The position numbers were made by a program, and so were the translations under genes. DNA of 26,400 nt, from positions 1-26,400 of the forward strand of contig JAGRAY010000005.1 of assembly GCA_020434375.1 (NCBI GenBank), written 5' to 3'. Positions 16,094 to 23,805 of this stretch are shown here, piece by piece (the first letter of the stretch is position 1; each line of letters opens with the position of its first letter). The notes below the pieces were generated by a model, which was given only the letters and a program-made list of their open reading frames with translations, was not told the origin of the DNA and did not search any database. Source of the DNA: Bdellovibrionales bacterium. GTDB lineage: Bacteria > Bdellovibrionota_G > JALEGL01 > JAGRAY01.

Positions 16094-17043
16094 CGAATAA
16101 TTTACGCCTAGGTTTTTTTGGTGACGGGCCTTGGTCTCATGAAGCTCTACGCGTGATCACATCTGACAAAACCATAGAAATTTGTTTCGTCTGTCTGCGT
16201 TCTGTCAATCCAGATCAAGTTCTAAAACAAATGGCACACAATTTATCGATACCAATTATTGAGAATGCTCATATTAATGATCCAACATTTATTGAACGCG
16301 TTTCGTCTTTGAATGTGGATTTACTCGTGTCCATGTCATTTGATCAAATTATAAAAAATCCACTTTTGTCATTGCCTACACTTGGATTCATCAACTGTCA
16401 TGCTGGTGCACTGCCGTTTTATCGAGGACGAAATGTCATTAATTGGGCACTGATCAATGGCGAAACGCGATTTGGCATTACCGTGCACTATATAGATAGC
16501 GGCATTGATACGGGCGATATTATTTGCCAAGATTGGGTTGATATCTTGCCAGAGGACGACTACCCCTCTTGTTTGACCAAGGCCTATAAGGCCTGTCCCA
16601 AAACACTTTACAAAGCCATCAAACAGTTACAAAAGGGCAATGCTGAACGAATCGTACAAGACTCAATTCATCCTGTCGGGACTTATTTTCCACGACGTGT
16701 TCCTGGTGATGAAACCATTGACTGGATGTGGCCCAGCTTGAGAATCCATAATTTCGTGCGAGCTTTGACAACCCCTGGTCCTTTGGCACGAACGCATGTA
16801 AATCAGCAAACGCTTGGAGTCAAAAAAACAAAGCTTATCAAAGACGCACCGTCATACATAGCAACTCCTGGAGAAATTATCGGTCATGCGACCGAAGGAG
16901 TCGTTGTAAAAACCGGTGATAGCTCACTCATGATTTTGGAGGTTGATTGGGTTGACAATGAAAGCCATCAAAAAAATCGTCCATGGCGTCCAACTTTTAA
17001 AATAGGTACTAGATTTTCAAAATGCGAAGGACACTCAAAATGA
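16090..17043 (+). CDS. Sugar N-formyltransferase-like protein
   Basis: Product of 317 residues starting with TTG inside the legI stop. It has the formyltransferase catalytic set N102, H104 ('INCHAGALPFYRGRN') and D140 ('SGIDTGDII'), as in methionyl-tRNA formyltransferase, ArnA and sugar N-formyltransferases. Residues 200-300 include 'FPRR.PGDETIDW', typical of sugar-modifying members such as the ArnA N-terminal domain. It would move a formyl group from N10-formyl-tetrahydrofolate to an amino sugar. Its position between LegI and PtmE suggests that it modifies an amino group of the nonulosonic acid or its precursor in place of the usual acetylation. A general fmt is unlikely in this context. 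Confidence 0.8.
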   Translation: MTNNLRLGFFGDGPWSHEALRVITSDKTIEICFVCLRSVNPDQVLKQMAHNLSIPIIENAHINDPTFIERVSSLNVDLLVSMSFDQIIKNPLLSLPTLGFINCHAGALPFYRGRNVINWALINGETRFGITVHYIDSGIDTGDIICQDWVDILPEDDYPSCLTKAYKACPKTLYKAIKQLQKGNAERIVQDSIHPVGTYFPRRVPGDETIDWMWPSLRIHNFVRALTTPGPLARTHVNQQTLGVKKTKLIKDAPSYIATPGEIIGHATEGVVVKTGDSSLMILEVDWVDNESHQKNRPWRPTFKIGTRFSKCEGHSK

Positions 17044-18089
17044 ATCGATGGAGCAATACAACCATTCCACCAACTGCAACAATAAAAAATGCCCTTTTGG
17101 TTATTGATCAAACTGGATATCAAATTGCACTCGTGGTCGACGATCATGGAAAACTCATTGGAACCGTTACAGATGGCGACATACGACGGGCAATACTAAA
17201 AGGATTGCCTTTGGATACGTGCGTAAAAGATATTATGAATAAGCATCCAATTACTATTTCTGTAAAAAAATCACGACACGATATTCTAAAATTAATGCGT
17301 GACAAAGTGGTCAAACACATTCCCTTAATCGACAGCAAAGGTGTTTTAGTTGGCATAGAAACGCTGGACGATGTTCTAAAGCCGTTAAATAAACCTAATG
17401 CTGTGATTCTAATGGCTGGAGGCAAAGGTGAACGACTTTATCCATTAACCAAAGACTGTCCTAAACCCCTTTTAAAAGTGGGTTCTAAGCCGATACTAGA
17501 AATTACACTTGAAAACCTGGCAACCTATGGCTTCAATAAATTTTATCTCTCAGTAAACTACAAGGCCGAAATGGTTGAAAATCACTTTGGCGACGGCCAT
17601 CAATGGAACGTTCATATTGAGTACTTAAAAGAAGATACCAGTTTAGGAACAGCTGGCTCGTTGGGTTTTATCAAAGATACGCTTCATGAACCGTTCATTG
17701 TTATGAATGCAGACCTCATCACAAAGGTTAACTATGATTATCTATTACAGTTTCATGAACAATCTAATGCGCACGCAACCATGTGTGTTCGAAAATTTAC
17801 CTACCAAGTTCCATTTGGGATGGTCTCTCTCGACGAAAATCAAATTGTAAATATTATTGAAAAACCCACACAGTCTTTTCTGGTAAGCGGTGGAATCTAT
17901 GTGTTCGAGCCTGATGTATTAAAATTTATTGAGCGAAATGAAAAGCTGGATATGCCTCAACTTTTTGAGAGACTTATCGAACAAAAGAAAAAAACTGTGG
18001 CTTTTCCAGTCACAGAGTACTGGATAGATATTGGACGAACCGATGATTACAAACGTGCTATCGTTGAGGCCGAGGAGATATTGGATTGA
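17040..18089 (+). CDS. ptmE: PtmE-like nucleotidyltransferase with CBS domains
   Basis: From the ATG at 17040, which overlaps the upstream stop (ATGA), the product is 349 residues; a start at 17022 is possible. Two CBS motifs fill the first 120 or so residues ('IGTVTDGDIRRA', 'VGIETLDDV'). A sugar-nucleotidyltransferase domain follows: 'ILMAGGKGERLYPLT', 'CPKPLLKVG', 'LGTAGSL' and 'MNADLI'. This architecture matches PtmE, the glucosamine-1-phosphate guanylyltransferase of the Campylobacter legionaminic acid route, which starts from GDP- rather than UDP-sugars. The CBS pair may sense a nucleotide. The next gene's TTG overlaps the stop. Confidence 0.85.
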   Translation: MNRWSNTTIPPTATIKNALLVIDQTGYQIALVVDDHGKLIGTVTDGDIRRAILKGLPLDTCVKDIMNKHPITISVKKSRHDILKLMRDKVVKHIPLIDSKGVLVGIETLDDVLKPLNKPNAVILMAGGKGERLYPLTKDCPKPLLKVGSKPILEITLENLATYGFNKFYLSVNYKAEMVENHFGDGHQWNVHIEYLKEDTSLGTAGSLGFIKDTLHEPFIVMNADLITKVNYDYLLQFHEQSNAHATMCVRKFTYQVPFGMVSLDENQIVNIIEKPTQSFLVSGGIYVFEPDVLKFIERNEKLDMPQLFERLIEQKKKTVAFPVTEYWIDIGRTDDYKRAIVEAEEILD

Positions 18090-19009
18090 ATTGCCTTGTA
18101 ATAGGATACGGTTCCATTGGCGAACGCCACCATCGAATTTTGAAGGAAATGGGACATGATGTTTCTGTAGTAAGTTTAAGGCATCTGAGCGGCGTAAAGC
18201 TTTTTCACAGCGTCGATGATGCGATTTCAAGTGAGCAGCCCGACTATGTCGTGATTGCAAACAAAACAAGTGATCATAGGAATACGTTGATCAAAGTGTC
18301 AGATGCCCTTAGTACTCAAAACTTACTAAATACACGCATACTGGTTGAAAAACCTCTTTTTCATACAAGTATCGATCATCCCTTTGAAGCCACGTTTAAA
18401 ACTTATGTAGGTTATCATTTGCGTTTTCATCCCATTATGAAGGAGCTAAAAAAGCGTATCAACCAAAACAAGTGTCTAACAGCCTTTGCGTATGTTGGAC
18501 AATATCTACCACTCTTTAGACCCCAAAGAGACTATCGCGAAAGCTATTCGTCAAAGCTATCCGAAGGCGGTGGCGCTTTACGAGACCTTAGCCATGAGCT
18601 CGATTACTTGTCTTGGTTTTTTGGAAAACCCAACAACCTCTTTTCCCTATCGGGTAAAATAAGCTCCCTCGACATTGATTCAGATGATGCTGCCACGGTA
18701 CTCATGAGTATGCAACACTGCCAAATGGTTATGTGTGAACTAAATTATTTAGATCGCCCCGGAAAACGATTTCTTAATATTAATACCCGTGATGCAACTC
18801 TTTTTGCCGATTTAATCGATAATTCTTTAATGGTCGACAATCATAAAATGGATTTTTCATGCGATAAAGATACGCCCTATCGTGAGATGCATCGATCCAT
18901 TTTAGAAGGCGAATCTTCAGAAGCATGTACTTTCAGTGAGGGGCAAACTGCGATGAATCTGATCAAGCGTATTGAGGGCATGAAAGAAGCAAAGCAGATG
19001 ATTTTATGA
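18086..19009 (+). CDS. Gfo/Idh/MocA-type oxidoreductase, PtmF-like
   Basis: Product of 307 residues starting with TTG over the previous stop (TTGA). The N-terminal Rossmann fold has 'VIGYGSIGERHHRIL' and the family's conserved 'VEKPLF' active-site motif, followed by a C-terminal substrate domain with 'GGGALRDLSHELDYL'. It is placed like ptmF in Campylobacter legionaminic acid loci, between ptmE and the CMP-sugar synthetase gene. PtmF there has been linked to precursor supply for the GDP-amino-sugar branch; the precise reaction is uncertain to me. NAD(P) dependence is expected. The 3' end overlaps the next start (ATGA). Confidence 0.8.
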   Translation: MNCLVIGYGSIGERHHRILKEMGHDVSVVSLRHLSGVKLFHSVDDAISSEQPDYVVIANKTSDHRNTLIKVSDALSTQNLLNTRILVEKPLFHTSIDHPFEATFKTYVGYHLRFHPIMKELKKRINQNKCLTAFAYVGQYLPLFRPQRDYRESYSSKLSEGGGALRDLSHELDYLSWFFGKPNNLFSLSGKISSLDIDSDDAATVLMSMQHCQMVMCELNYLDRPGKRFLNINTRDATLFADLIDNSLMVDNHKMDFSCDKDTPYREMHRSILEGESSEACTFSEGQTAMNLIKRIEGMKEAKQMIL

Positions 19010-19719
19010 AAAGACTTTGTACAATATGTGCCCGAGGAGGTTCTAAAGGTGTAAAAGGCAAGAATCTTCGACAACTGGGAAACCACTCTTTACTAGAGAT
19101 CAGCCTCATTCAAGCCCAGAAATCAAAATTATTTGAAACCATCACAGTGAGTTCAGATGATCCAAGCATTTTGGATGTGGCTAGAAAGGCTGGTGTGGAT
19201 CATGTAATTGAACGACCTCTAGAAATGGCCCATGACAGCGCTGCCAAGTTGCCAGCAATTCAACATGCCGTCCAAAGTACTGAAATATTTTATGGAGCAA
19301 AGTACGACATATGTGTCGACCTTGATGTCACTTCGCCACTCAGATTAGTCGCAGATATCTATGGTGCGGTAAACTTACTTGAGACAACCCGAGCCTCTAG
19401 TGTCATCACTGGCTCTTTGGCTCGTCGATCACCCTATTTTAATCTTGTTGAAAGACAACCTGATGGAACAGTTCAACTCTGTAAACATTTAGAAACTCCC
19501 ATCATTCGAAGGCAAGATGCACCACCTTGTTTTGATATGAATGCTTCAATTTATGTTTGGAAACGCGATGCCCTACTCAACTCTGATCAACTGTTTCAGA
19601 GAGACACGCTTCTTTTTGAAATGCCCTTTGAGAGATCTTTGGATATTGATACAGAGATCGATTTTGAAATTGTAAAATGGCTCACTGAAAAATATGGTAG
19701 ATTCCAAAATGTCTGGTAA
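19006..19719 (+). CDS. CMP-nonulosonic acid synthetase (NeuA/LegF/PtmB-like)
   Basis: Product of 237 residues, the normal length. It starts with the family signature 'CARGGSKGVKGKN' (8-20), followed by 'VSSDDPSIL' and 'DLDVTSPLR', which correspond to the CTP-binding and Mg-binding regions of acylneuraminate cytidylyltransferases. It would activate the nine-carbon acid made by the LegI-like enzyme as its CMP form for a glycosyltransferase. The start ATG overlaps the upstream stop. Legionaminate is the best substrate guess because of LegB, PtmE and PtmA around it, but sequence alone does not separate NeuA from LegF. Confidence 0.88.
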   Translation: MKRLCTICARGGSKGVKGKNLRQLGNHSLLEISLIQAQKSKLFETITVSSDDPSILDVARKAGVDHVIERPLEMAHDSAAKLPAIQHAVQSTEIFYGAKYDICVDLDVTSPLRLVADIYGAVNLLETTRASSVITGSLARRSPYFNLVERQPDGTVQLCKHLETPIIRRQDAPPCFDMNASIYVWKRDALLNSDQLFQRDTLLFEMPFERSLDIDTEIDFEIVKWLTEKYGRFQNVW

Positions 19720-20545
19720 GGGTTTTAATCACTTGAATCATCTGTTTTGCTTGAATGAAAAAAACGCCCTTGTAACAGGTGCCACAGGTATTTTGGGTCG
19801 GCACTTTTGCCATGGCCTTGCAGCTTTTGGCGCAAGAGTTGCCGTTGTTGATTTAGATAATGCATCTTGTAACGATCTTGCTAGCGAATTAAATGACACT
19901 TACAAAACCAATTGCATAGCTCTCGCATGTGATATTTCTAAAGAAACAGAAGTCCTGAATCTAAAAAAAGAAATCATAAAAGCGTTCGGCAATCTTCATA
20001 TTCTTCACAACAACGCTGCTTCCAAAGCAGGTGATCTAAAAGTATTTTACGAAAACAATTCGACTTTTTCGATGGATGCTTGGCGAAAGATTATGTCGGT
20101 GAATTTAGATGGAATGTTTTTAATGTCCCGTACTTTTGGTGAATGGATGACGCAGTTGAAGCAAGGGGGCAGCATCATCCAAACGGCTTCAATCTATGGC
20201 GTTGTTGCACCAGATCAACGCATTTACGAAGGATCCAAATACATGGGTCAAAGCATGCGCTCCCCCGCAGCATATTCTGCGTCAAAAGCGGGAGTTATAG
20301 GTCTTACTAAGTATCTCGCAGCACTCTTTGGAGAGCATGGCGTGCGAGTGAATGCGCTGTCTCCGGGAGGCATTGAAAGTGGTCAAAATGATCAATTTGT
20401 TCAAAATTATTCAAAACGCGTGCCTCTCGGAAGAATGGGGCAAGCCGAGGAAATGATTGGCACACTTATTTTTCTAGCCTCAGACGCCTCAAAATACTTA
20501 ACCGGTCAAAACATCATTGTAGATGGCGGGCTCTCTTGTTGGTGA
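19694..20545 (+). CDS. ptmA: PtmA-like short-chain dehydrogenase
   Basis: Product of 283 residues (278 if the ATG at 19709 is used; neither has a strong ribosome site). It is a classical SDR with TGATGILG in the nucleotide loop, 'HNNAA', S in 'TASIYG' and the catalytic Y-x3-K in 'AAYSASKAG'. 'ALSPGGI..GQNDQFV' and 'PLGRMG' close the fold as in PtmA of flagellin glycosylation loci. It is the last certain gene of the coupled cluster and overlaps its neighbour by 26 nt. In Campylobacter PtmA belongs to the legionaminic acid pathway, probably in precursor formation; I infer the same here. Confidence 0.83.
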   Translation: MVDSKMSGKGFNHLNHLFCLNEKNALVTGATGILGRHFCHGLAAFGARVAVVDLDNASCNDLASELNDTYKTNCIALACDISKETEVLNLKKEIIKAFGNLHILHNNAASKAGDLKVFYENNSTFSMDAWRKIMSVNLDGMFLMSRTFGEWMTQLKQGGSIIQTASIYGVVAPDQRIYEGSKYMGQSMRSPAAYSASKAGVIGLTKYLAALFGEHGVRVNALSPGGIESGQNDQFVQNYSKRVPLGRMGQAEEMIGTLIFLASDASKYLTGQNIIVDGGLSCW

Positions 20546-20551
20546 TACCTA

Positions 20552-20707
20552 ATGGATGCTCTTGAAATTTTTCTCGAATCATCCATATCAGTTCGAGACT
20601 GGCAGTCTCCCCAGGTCTCAAAAGAAATGCGTAGACACGGTAAAAGTTTGGGTCCAGGCGTACGGCCCTCCTCGATCAGGATCAGAAATATTATGATTTA
20701 TGCTTAA
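20552..20707 (+). CDS. Possible small ORF or gene remnant after ptmA
   Basis: A 51-codon frame begins 7 nt after the ptmA stop, with GGTGA (20541-20545) as a possible ribosome site six bases upstream, and ends 17 nt inside the 3' end of the convergent flippase gene. The product is basic (many Arg and Lys), has no signal or membrane segment, and matches nothing I recognise. The segment also contains a perfect GAGACT-GGC-AGTCTC hairpin (20595-20609) without a T-run. It could be a real small protein, the decayed end of a lost gene, or chance. It occupies the only gap between ptmA and the flippase gene. Confidence 0.25.
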   Translation: MDALEIFLESSISVRDWQSPQVSKEMRRHGKSLGPGVRPSSIRIRNIMIYA

Positions 20708-22175
20708 ATATATTTTGGCGTACCTCGTTAACCCACGAAACGACATTTTGCTTTCCAAAGACTGATACAAAAAGAACCAATGCAGTCAAAACGATCCAAC
20801 TGCTCTTAAGCATAAAGTTAGCGAGAAGGTTACCAGTTTCAATAGTATAGCCCAGGGCAAAGCCGATACTGACAATGCAAATTAGCTTAAACCATTTGGA
20901 CCACATTGTGGGCCTTGGATATGCTATACATGCAAGGACAATTTGGACACCTGACTTTACAAAGGCTGTAATAATAAAGGCAGCTAACGCGCCTAGGCCC
21001 CCGTATATGGGTACAAGGACTGTTGCAGAAACAATGCCTGTGATGGCCGCAGATATAGGAACAAGTGGAGCTCTGTTATTAGATTTCGATAGATCTAACC
21101 CACGACCAACAGCCGTTGCAAATGACATCAGATAGTTTCCAAGCACAAAACCTGGCACGTAAACATAGATGTCTGCATATTCTGATTTGCCAAAGAACGA
21201 GATAAATTCTTTGGATAGTAGTGCAATCGCCAGTGCAGGAATCGCCAAAACTGTTACGCTATACACTGATAAAAGCGCCAGAATATCTGGACCATCTTTA
21301 CGTTCGCTAACTGTTCTATATAAAAAAGGAATCCATGCTGTCTTAAAAATTCTGTTAAACAAGCTGTAAGACGAACCAAACTGATTTCCAAGGGAGTACT
21401 TTCCGAGAATGCTTAAACTGGCATTTTTTTCTAAAAAATATCGATCCATGATTCCAGATATCCCTTCAAGAACGGCCGAGAAGGCCAGTGGAATTGAGAA
21501 TGTCAAAGGTTCACGATAGTACGTAACTGTCGTTGTCAATTTTGAATTCTTCCATAAAAATATACCGTATACAATAGCCCATGCAAAGTGATGAAAGAGA
21601 CTCCCATAGAAATATCCTTTAAGACCAAGATCAAAACCATATAATAAAATCAAAATTAGACCCATCTCCATCAAGGTGCTTGTGACACTGATCTTGTTGA
21701 ACACCGACGTCTGCTCTCGAATTCGAAAAATCGCCAGTGGCAAAAACGAAAAATTAGAGAAGAACGCTGTCCAAAGAGCTAATTGAAAGTACGGCCGGTA
21801 AGACATTGTTTTAAAAATCATGGGAAACAGTTGATCCCCAAAATACTCAATCATGAGCGATATGATCAAACTCGTTCCTACCGATACTACAGATAACGCT
21901 CCTATCAGATATTTTTGATCATCAGATTCATATTCATAGTAAAATCGTTGAAGGGCTCCCTGCAGACCCAAGGTAAAGATAGGCACTAAAACCACAGACA
22001 ACACTTGCGATAAACCAATAATGCCAAAATCTTCAGGCGTTAGTTTTCTCCAATAGAGTGGTATCAAAAGAAAAGTGCTCGACCTCACACAAAACATGCC
22101 TAAGCCATATAAAAGTGATGTTGAGAACAACCTTTGAGTGAGTTGTCTGGGCGTTAAATCACGATAGGATGACAT
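20691..22175 (-). CDS. Wzx-type oligosaccharide flippase (MOP superfamily)
   Basis: Product of 494 residues, almost entirely hydrophobic, with about 12-14 membrane helices and short charged loops. The N-terminal 'LYGLGMFCVRSSTFLLIPLY' region and the 'GIIGLSQVL' helix are typical of polysaccharide-biosynthesis flippases, which move undecaprenyl- or polyprenyl-linked sugar repeats across the cytoplasmic membrane. It is the only export component in the window, so it probably serves the glycan built by the enzymes on its left. It starts 89 nt from the divergent CDP-alcohol phosphatidyltransferase start. A role in lipid-linked phosphonate export cannot be excluded. Confidence 0.88.
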   Translation of the reverse strand: MSSYRDLTPRQLTQRLFSTSLLYGLGMFCVRSSTFLLIPLYWRKLTPEDFGIIGLSQVLSVVLVPIFTLGLQGALQRFYYEYESDDQKYLIGALSVVSVGTSLIISLMIEYFGDQLFPMIFKTMSYRPYFQLALWTAFFSNFSFLPLAIFRIREQTSVFNKISVTSTLMEMGLILILLYGFDLGLKGYFYGSLFHHFAWAIVYGIFLWKNSKLTTTVTYYREPLTFSIPLAFSAVLEGISGIMDRYFLEKNASLSILGKYSLGNQFGSSYSLFNRIFKTAWIPFLYRTVSERKDGPDILALLSVYSVTVLAIPALAIALLSKEFISFFGKSEYADIYVYVPGFVLGNYLMSFATAVGRGLDLSKSNNRAPLVPISAAITGIVSATVLVPIYGGLGALAAFIITAFVKSGVQIVLACIAYPRPTMWSKWFKLICIVSIGFALGYTIETGNLLANFMLKSSWIVLTALVLFVSVFGKQNVVSWVNEVRQNIFKHKS

Positions 22176-22264
22176 ATATCTTCAAAATTTACAGGCCACA
22201 CGGTTTATTGGCTAGTTTTGAAGCGAGGAACGACCTACATTGCTGAATCTAGAAACGTTTGTTA

Positions 22265-23044
22265 ATGTATCTGCCTGTGACATTTTACAAAACTTACCGT
22301 GAAATCATTTCCGGTTACCAAAACAATCAAAAGTCGCGATTTGACCACGAGTATTATTTATATGCGATTTATCGCTATCTTTCATTCCCACTCACAGCTT
22401 TTTTAATAAAACTTAAATTTACAGCCGACACCGTCACGATATTTAGATCAGTAACGCTTCTCATATGTTTTGGGCTAATACTATTGGGGCAATACACTTA
22501 TATGGTTACGGGCGCATTGGTATTTTTGTTTGCCTATATCCTGGATTTTGTCGATGGCAATATCGCACGATTTAATAACACTTCTAACTATTACGGAAAG
22601 TTTATTGATGGACTAGTTGATTCATTCGTCTGCGGCTTATTTATATTTTCTACAATTGGAAATATTCGAAGTGGACATACATTATTTTCCATTCGAACAG
22701 AAATGTTTATGGGTGTTACTACTGCTTTTGCAAGTCTGTGGATTCAGTATTTTAGAATTCGCGTTGCTTATTTTGTGAATCAAAGTCAAACACATTCGGC
22801 CCCAAACCATGAAATGCCATCTAAACCTAAAGCATGGTGGCATAAAACTATGGCATATTTTTATTCTATGACAAAGCAGTTATCAGTTTCGACTCCTATT
22901 GCGTTGATTATTTTGTGCCCATTGAATTTGCTATCTGTTTTTAATGCGGTCTTCTTTGCCATTTACCTACCTATGGCCCTAGGAGAAGGAGCTATGACGA
23001 TATGGAACTTAAAAAATACGCTTCGGATTGAACGAGAATACTAA
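22265..23044 (+). CDS. CDP-alcohol phosphatidyltransferase, phosphonate-module-associated
   Basis: From the ATG at 22265 (a TTG at 22259 is an alternative) the product is 259 residues with about six membrane helices. The complete CDP-alcohol phosphotransferase motif is present: D94-x2-D97-G98-x2-A101-R102-x8-G111-x3-D115-x3-D119. These enzymes move a phospho- or phosphono-alcohol from a CDP carrier to a hydroxyl, or a phosphatidyl group from CDP-diacylglycerol to an alcohol. The convergent LicC/PntC-like cytidylyltransferase gene ends only 17 nt away, and the phosphonate genes follow it. I infer transfer of a CMP-activated phosphonate to diacylglycerol or another membrane alcohol. Ordinary phospholipid synthesis is the alternative. 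Confidence 0.87.
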   Translation: MYLPVTFYKTYREIISGYQNNQKSRFDHEYYLYAIYRYLSFPLTAFLIKLKFTADTVTIFRSVTLLICFGLILLGQYTYMVTGALVFLFAYILDFVDGNIARFNNTSNYYGKFIDGLVDSFVCGLFIFSTIGNIRSGHTLFSIRTEMFMGVTTAFASLWIQYFRIRVAYFVNQSQTHSAPNHEMPSKPKAWWHKTMAYFYSMTKQLSVSTPIALIILCPLNLLSVFNAVFFAIYLPMALGEGAMTIWNLKNTLRIEREY

Positions 23045-23061
23045 TCAATAAGTTATTGGGG

Positions 23062-23802
23062 TTATTTTGCAGTTTCGATACTTCTTCGAATATCCTGAAG
23101 ATCTTCGTATGTATCTATTTCTTTCCAATTGAAGGCATCGGTGGATAGGCACACGATGCGTTCGTGTTTTTTTGCCGCTAGATTGGTAAATGCAAAGGTA
23201 TCATAGACGTCTAGATATTCGCCCTCAAGACAACGTTCTATTTCATCAAACACTTTTTGAGGTTTGTGAATGGCAGCAATGCCTGTCCATTCACCGTTCG
23301 CCTCATCTAAGTGCATAGTTTTATTGCAATCAACTAGCACGTCATTCTCATTCACTTTTACTTTCATTGCTTCTTCATCGACGGGACCAAAGTCAGTCAT
23401 GAGAGTCATCAAAGAAGTATTCTCTTGCTCGGAACGTTTCACAAAATGTTTAAATAACTTGGGATCACAATAGACATCACTATGTAAATAGATAAATGAC
23501 TGATCTCCAACGTACGTTTTAGCAAACCACAACGAGGCCATATTGTTACATGTTCTATAAAATGGATTATGTATCAACGATACTTTTAGCGGGCCTTTTC
23601 GCGAAGACAGGTGAGATAATTTTTTCCATTGATAGCCTGTGACGATAAAACATTGCCGAATGCCATTGGCCTCAAGATTCTGCATCGCGCGTTCTATTAA
23701 ACTCACGTGATTAATCTCCAACAGGCATTTGGGATAATCCAATGTGTGGGGATATAATCTAGAAGAAAGCCCGGCAGCCACGATGACAGCGACATTGTAC
23801 AT
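23062..23802 (-). CDS. LicC/PntC-like nucleotidyltransferase, probable CTP:phosphonate cytidylyltransferase
   Basis: Product of 246 residues. The nucleotidyltransferase core is seen in 'VIVAAGLSSRLYPHT' and 'YPKCLLEI' (K25), 'NPFY..CNNMASLW', the metal-binding 'HSDVYC', and a C-terminal 'WKEIDTYEDL'. This pattern is that of LicC-type phosphocholine cytidylyltransferases and of the PntC domain that activates 2-aminoethylphosphonate. The gene is last of four co-oriented genes, only 3 nt after the alcohol dehydrogenase. As that enzyme should give 2-hydroxyethylphosphonate, the predicted reaction is CTP + hydroxyethylphosphonate to the CMP ester, as known from Fom1 in fosfomycin synthesis. Substrate choice is inferred from context. 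Confidence 0.85.
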   Translation of the reverse strand: MYNVAVIVAAGLSSRLYPHTLDYPKCLLEINHVSLIERAMQNLEANGIRQCFIVTGYQWKKLSHLSSRKGPLKVSLIHNPFYRTCNNMASLWFAKTYVGDQSFIYLHSDVYCDPKLFKHFVKRSEQENTSLMTLMTDFGPVDEEAMKVKVNENDVLVDCNKTMHLDEANGEWTGIAAIHKPQKVFDEIERCLEGEYLDVYDTFAFTNLAAKKHERIVCLSTDAFNWKEIDTYEDLQDIRRSIETAK

Positions 23803-23805
23803 TAC

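Noticed and set aside
20595..20609. GAGACT-GGC-AGTCTC hairpin as a terminator between ptmA and the flippase gene
   Set aside because: No T-run follows on either strand.
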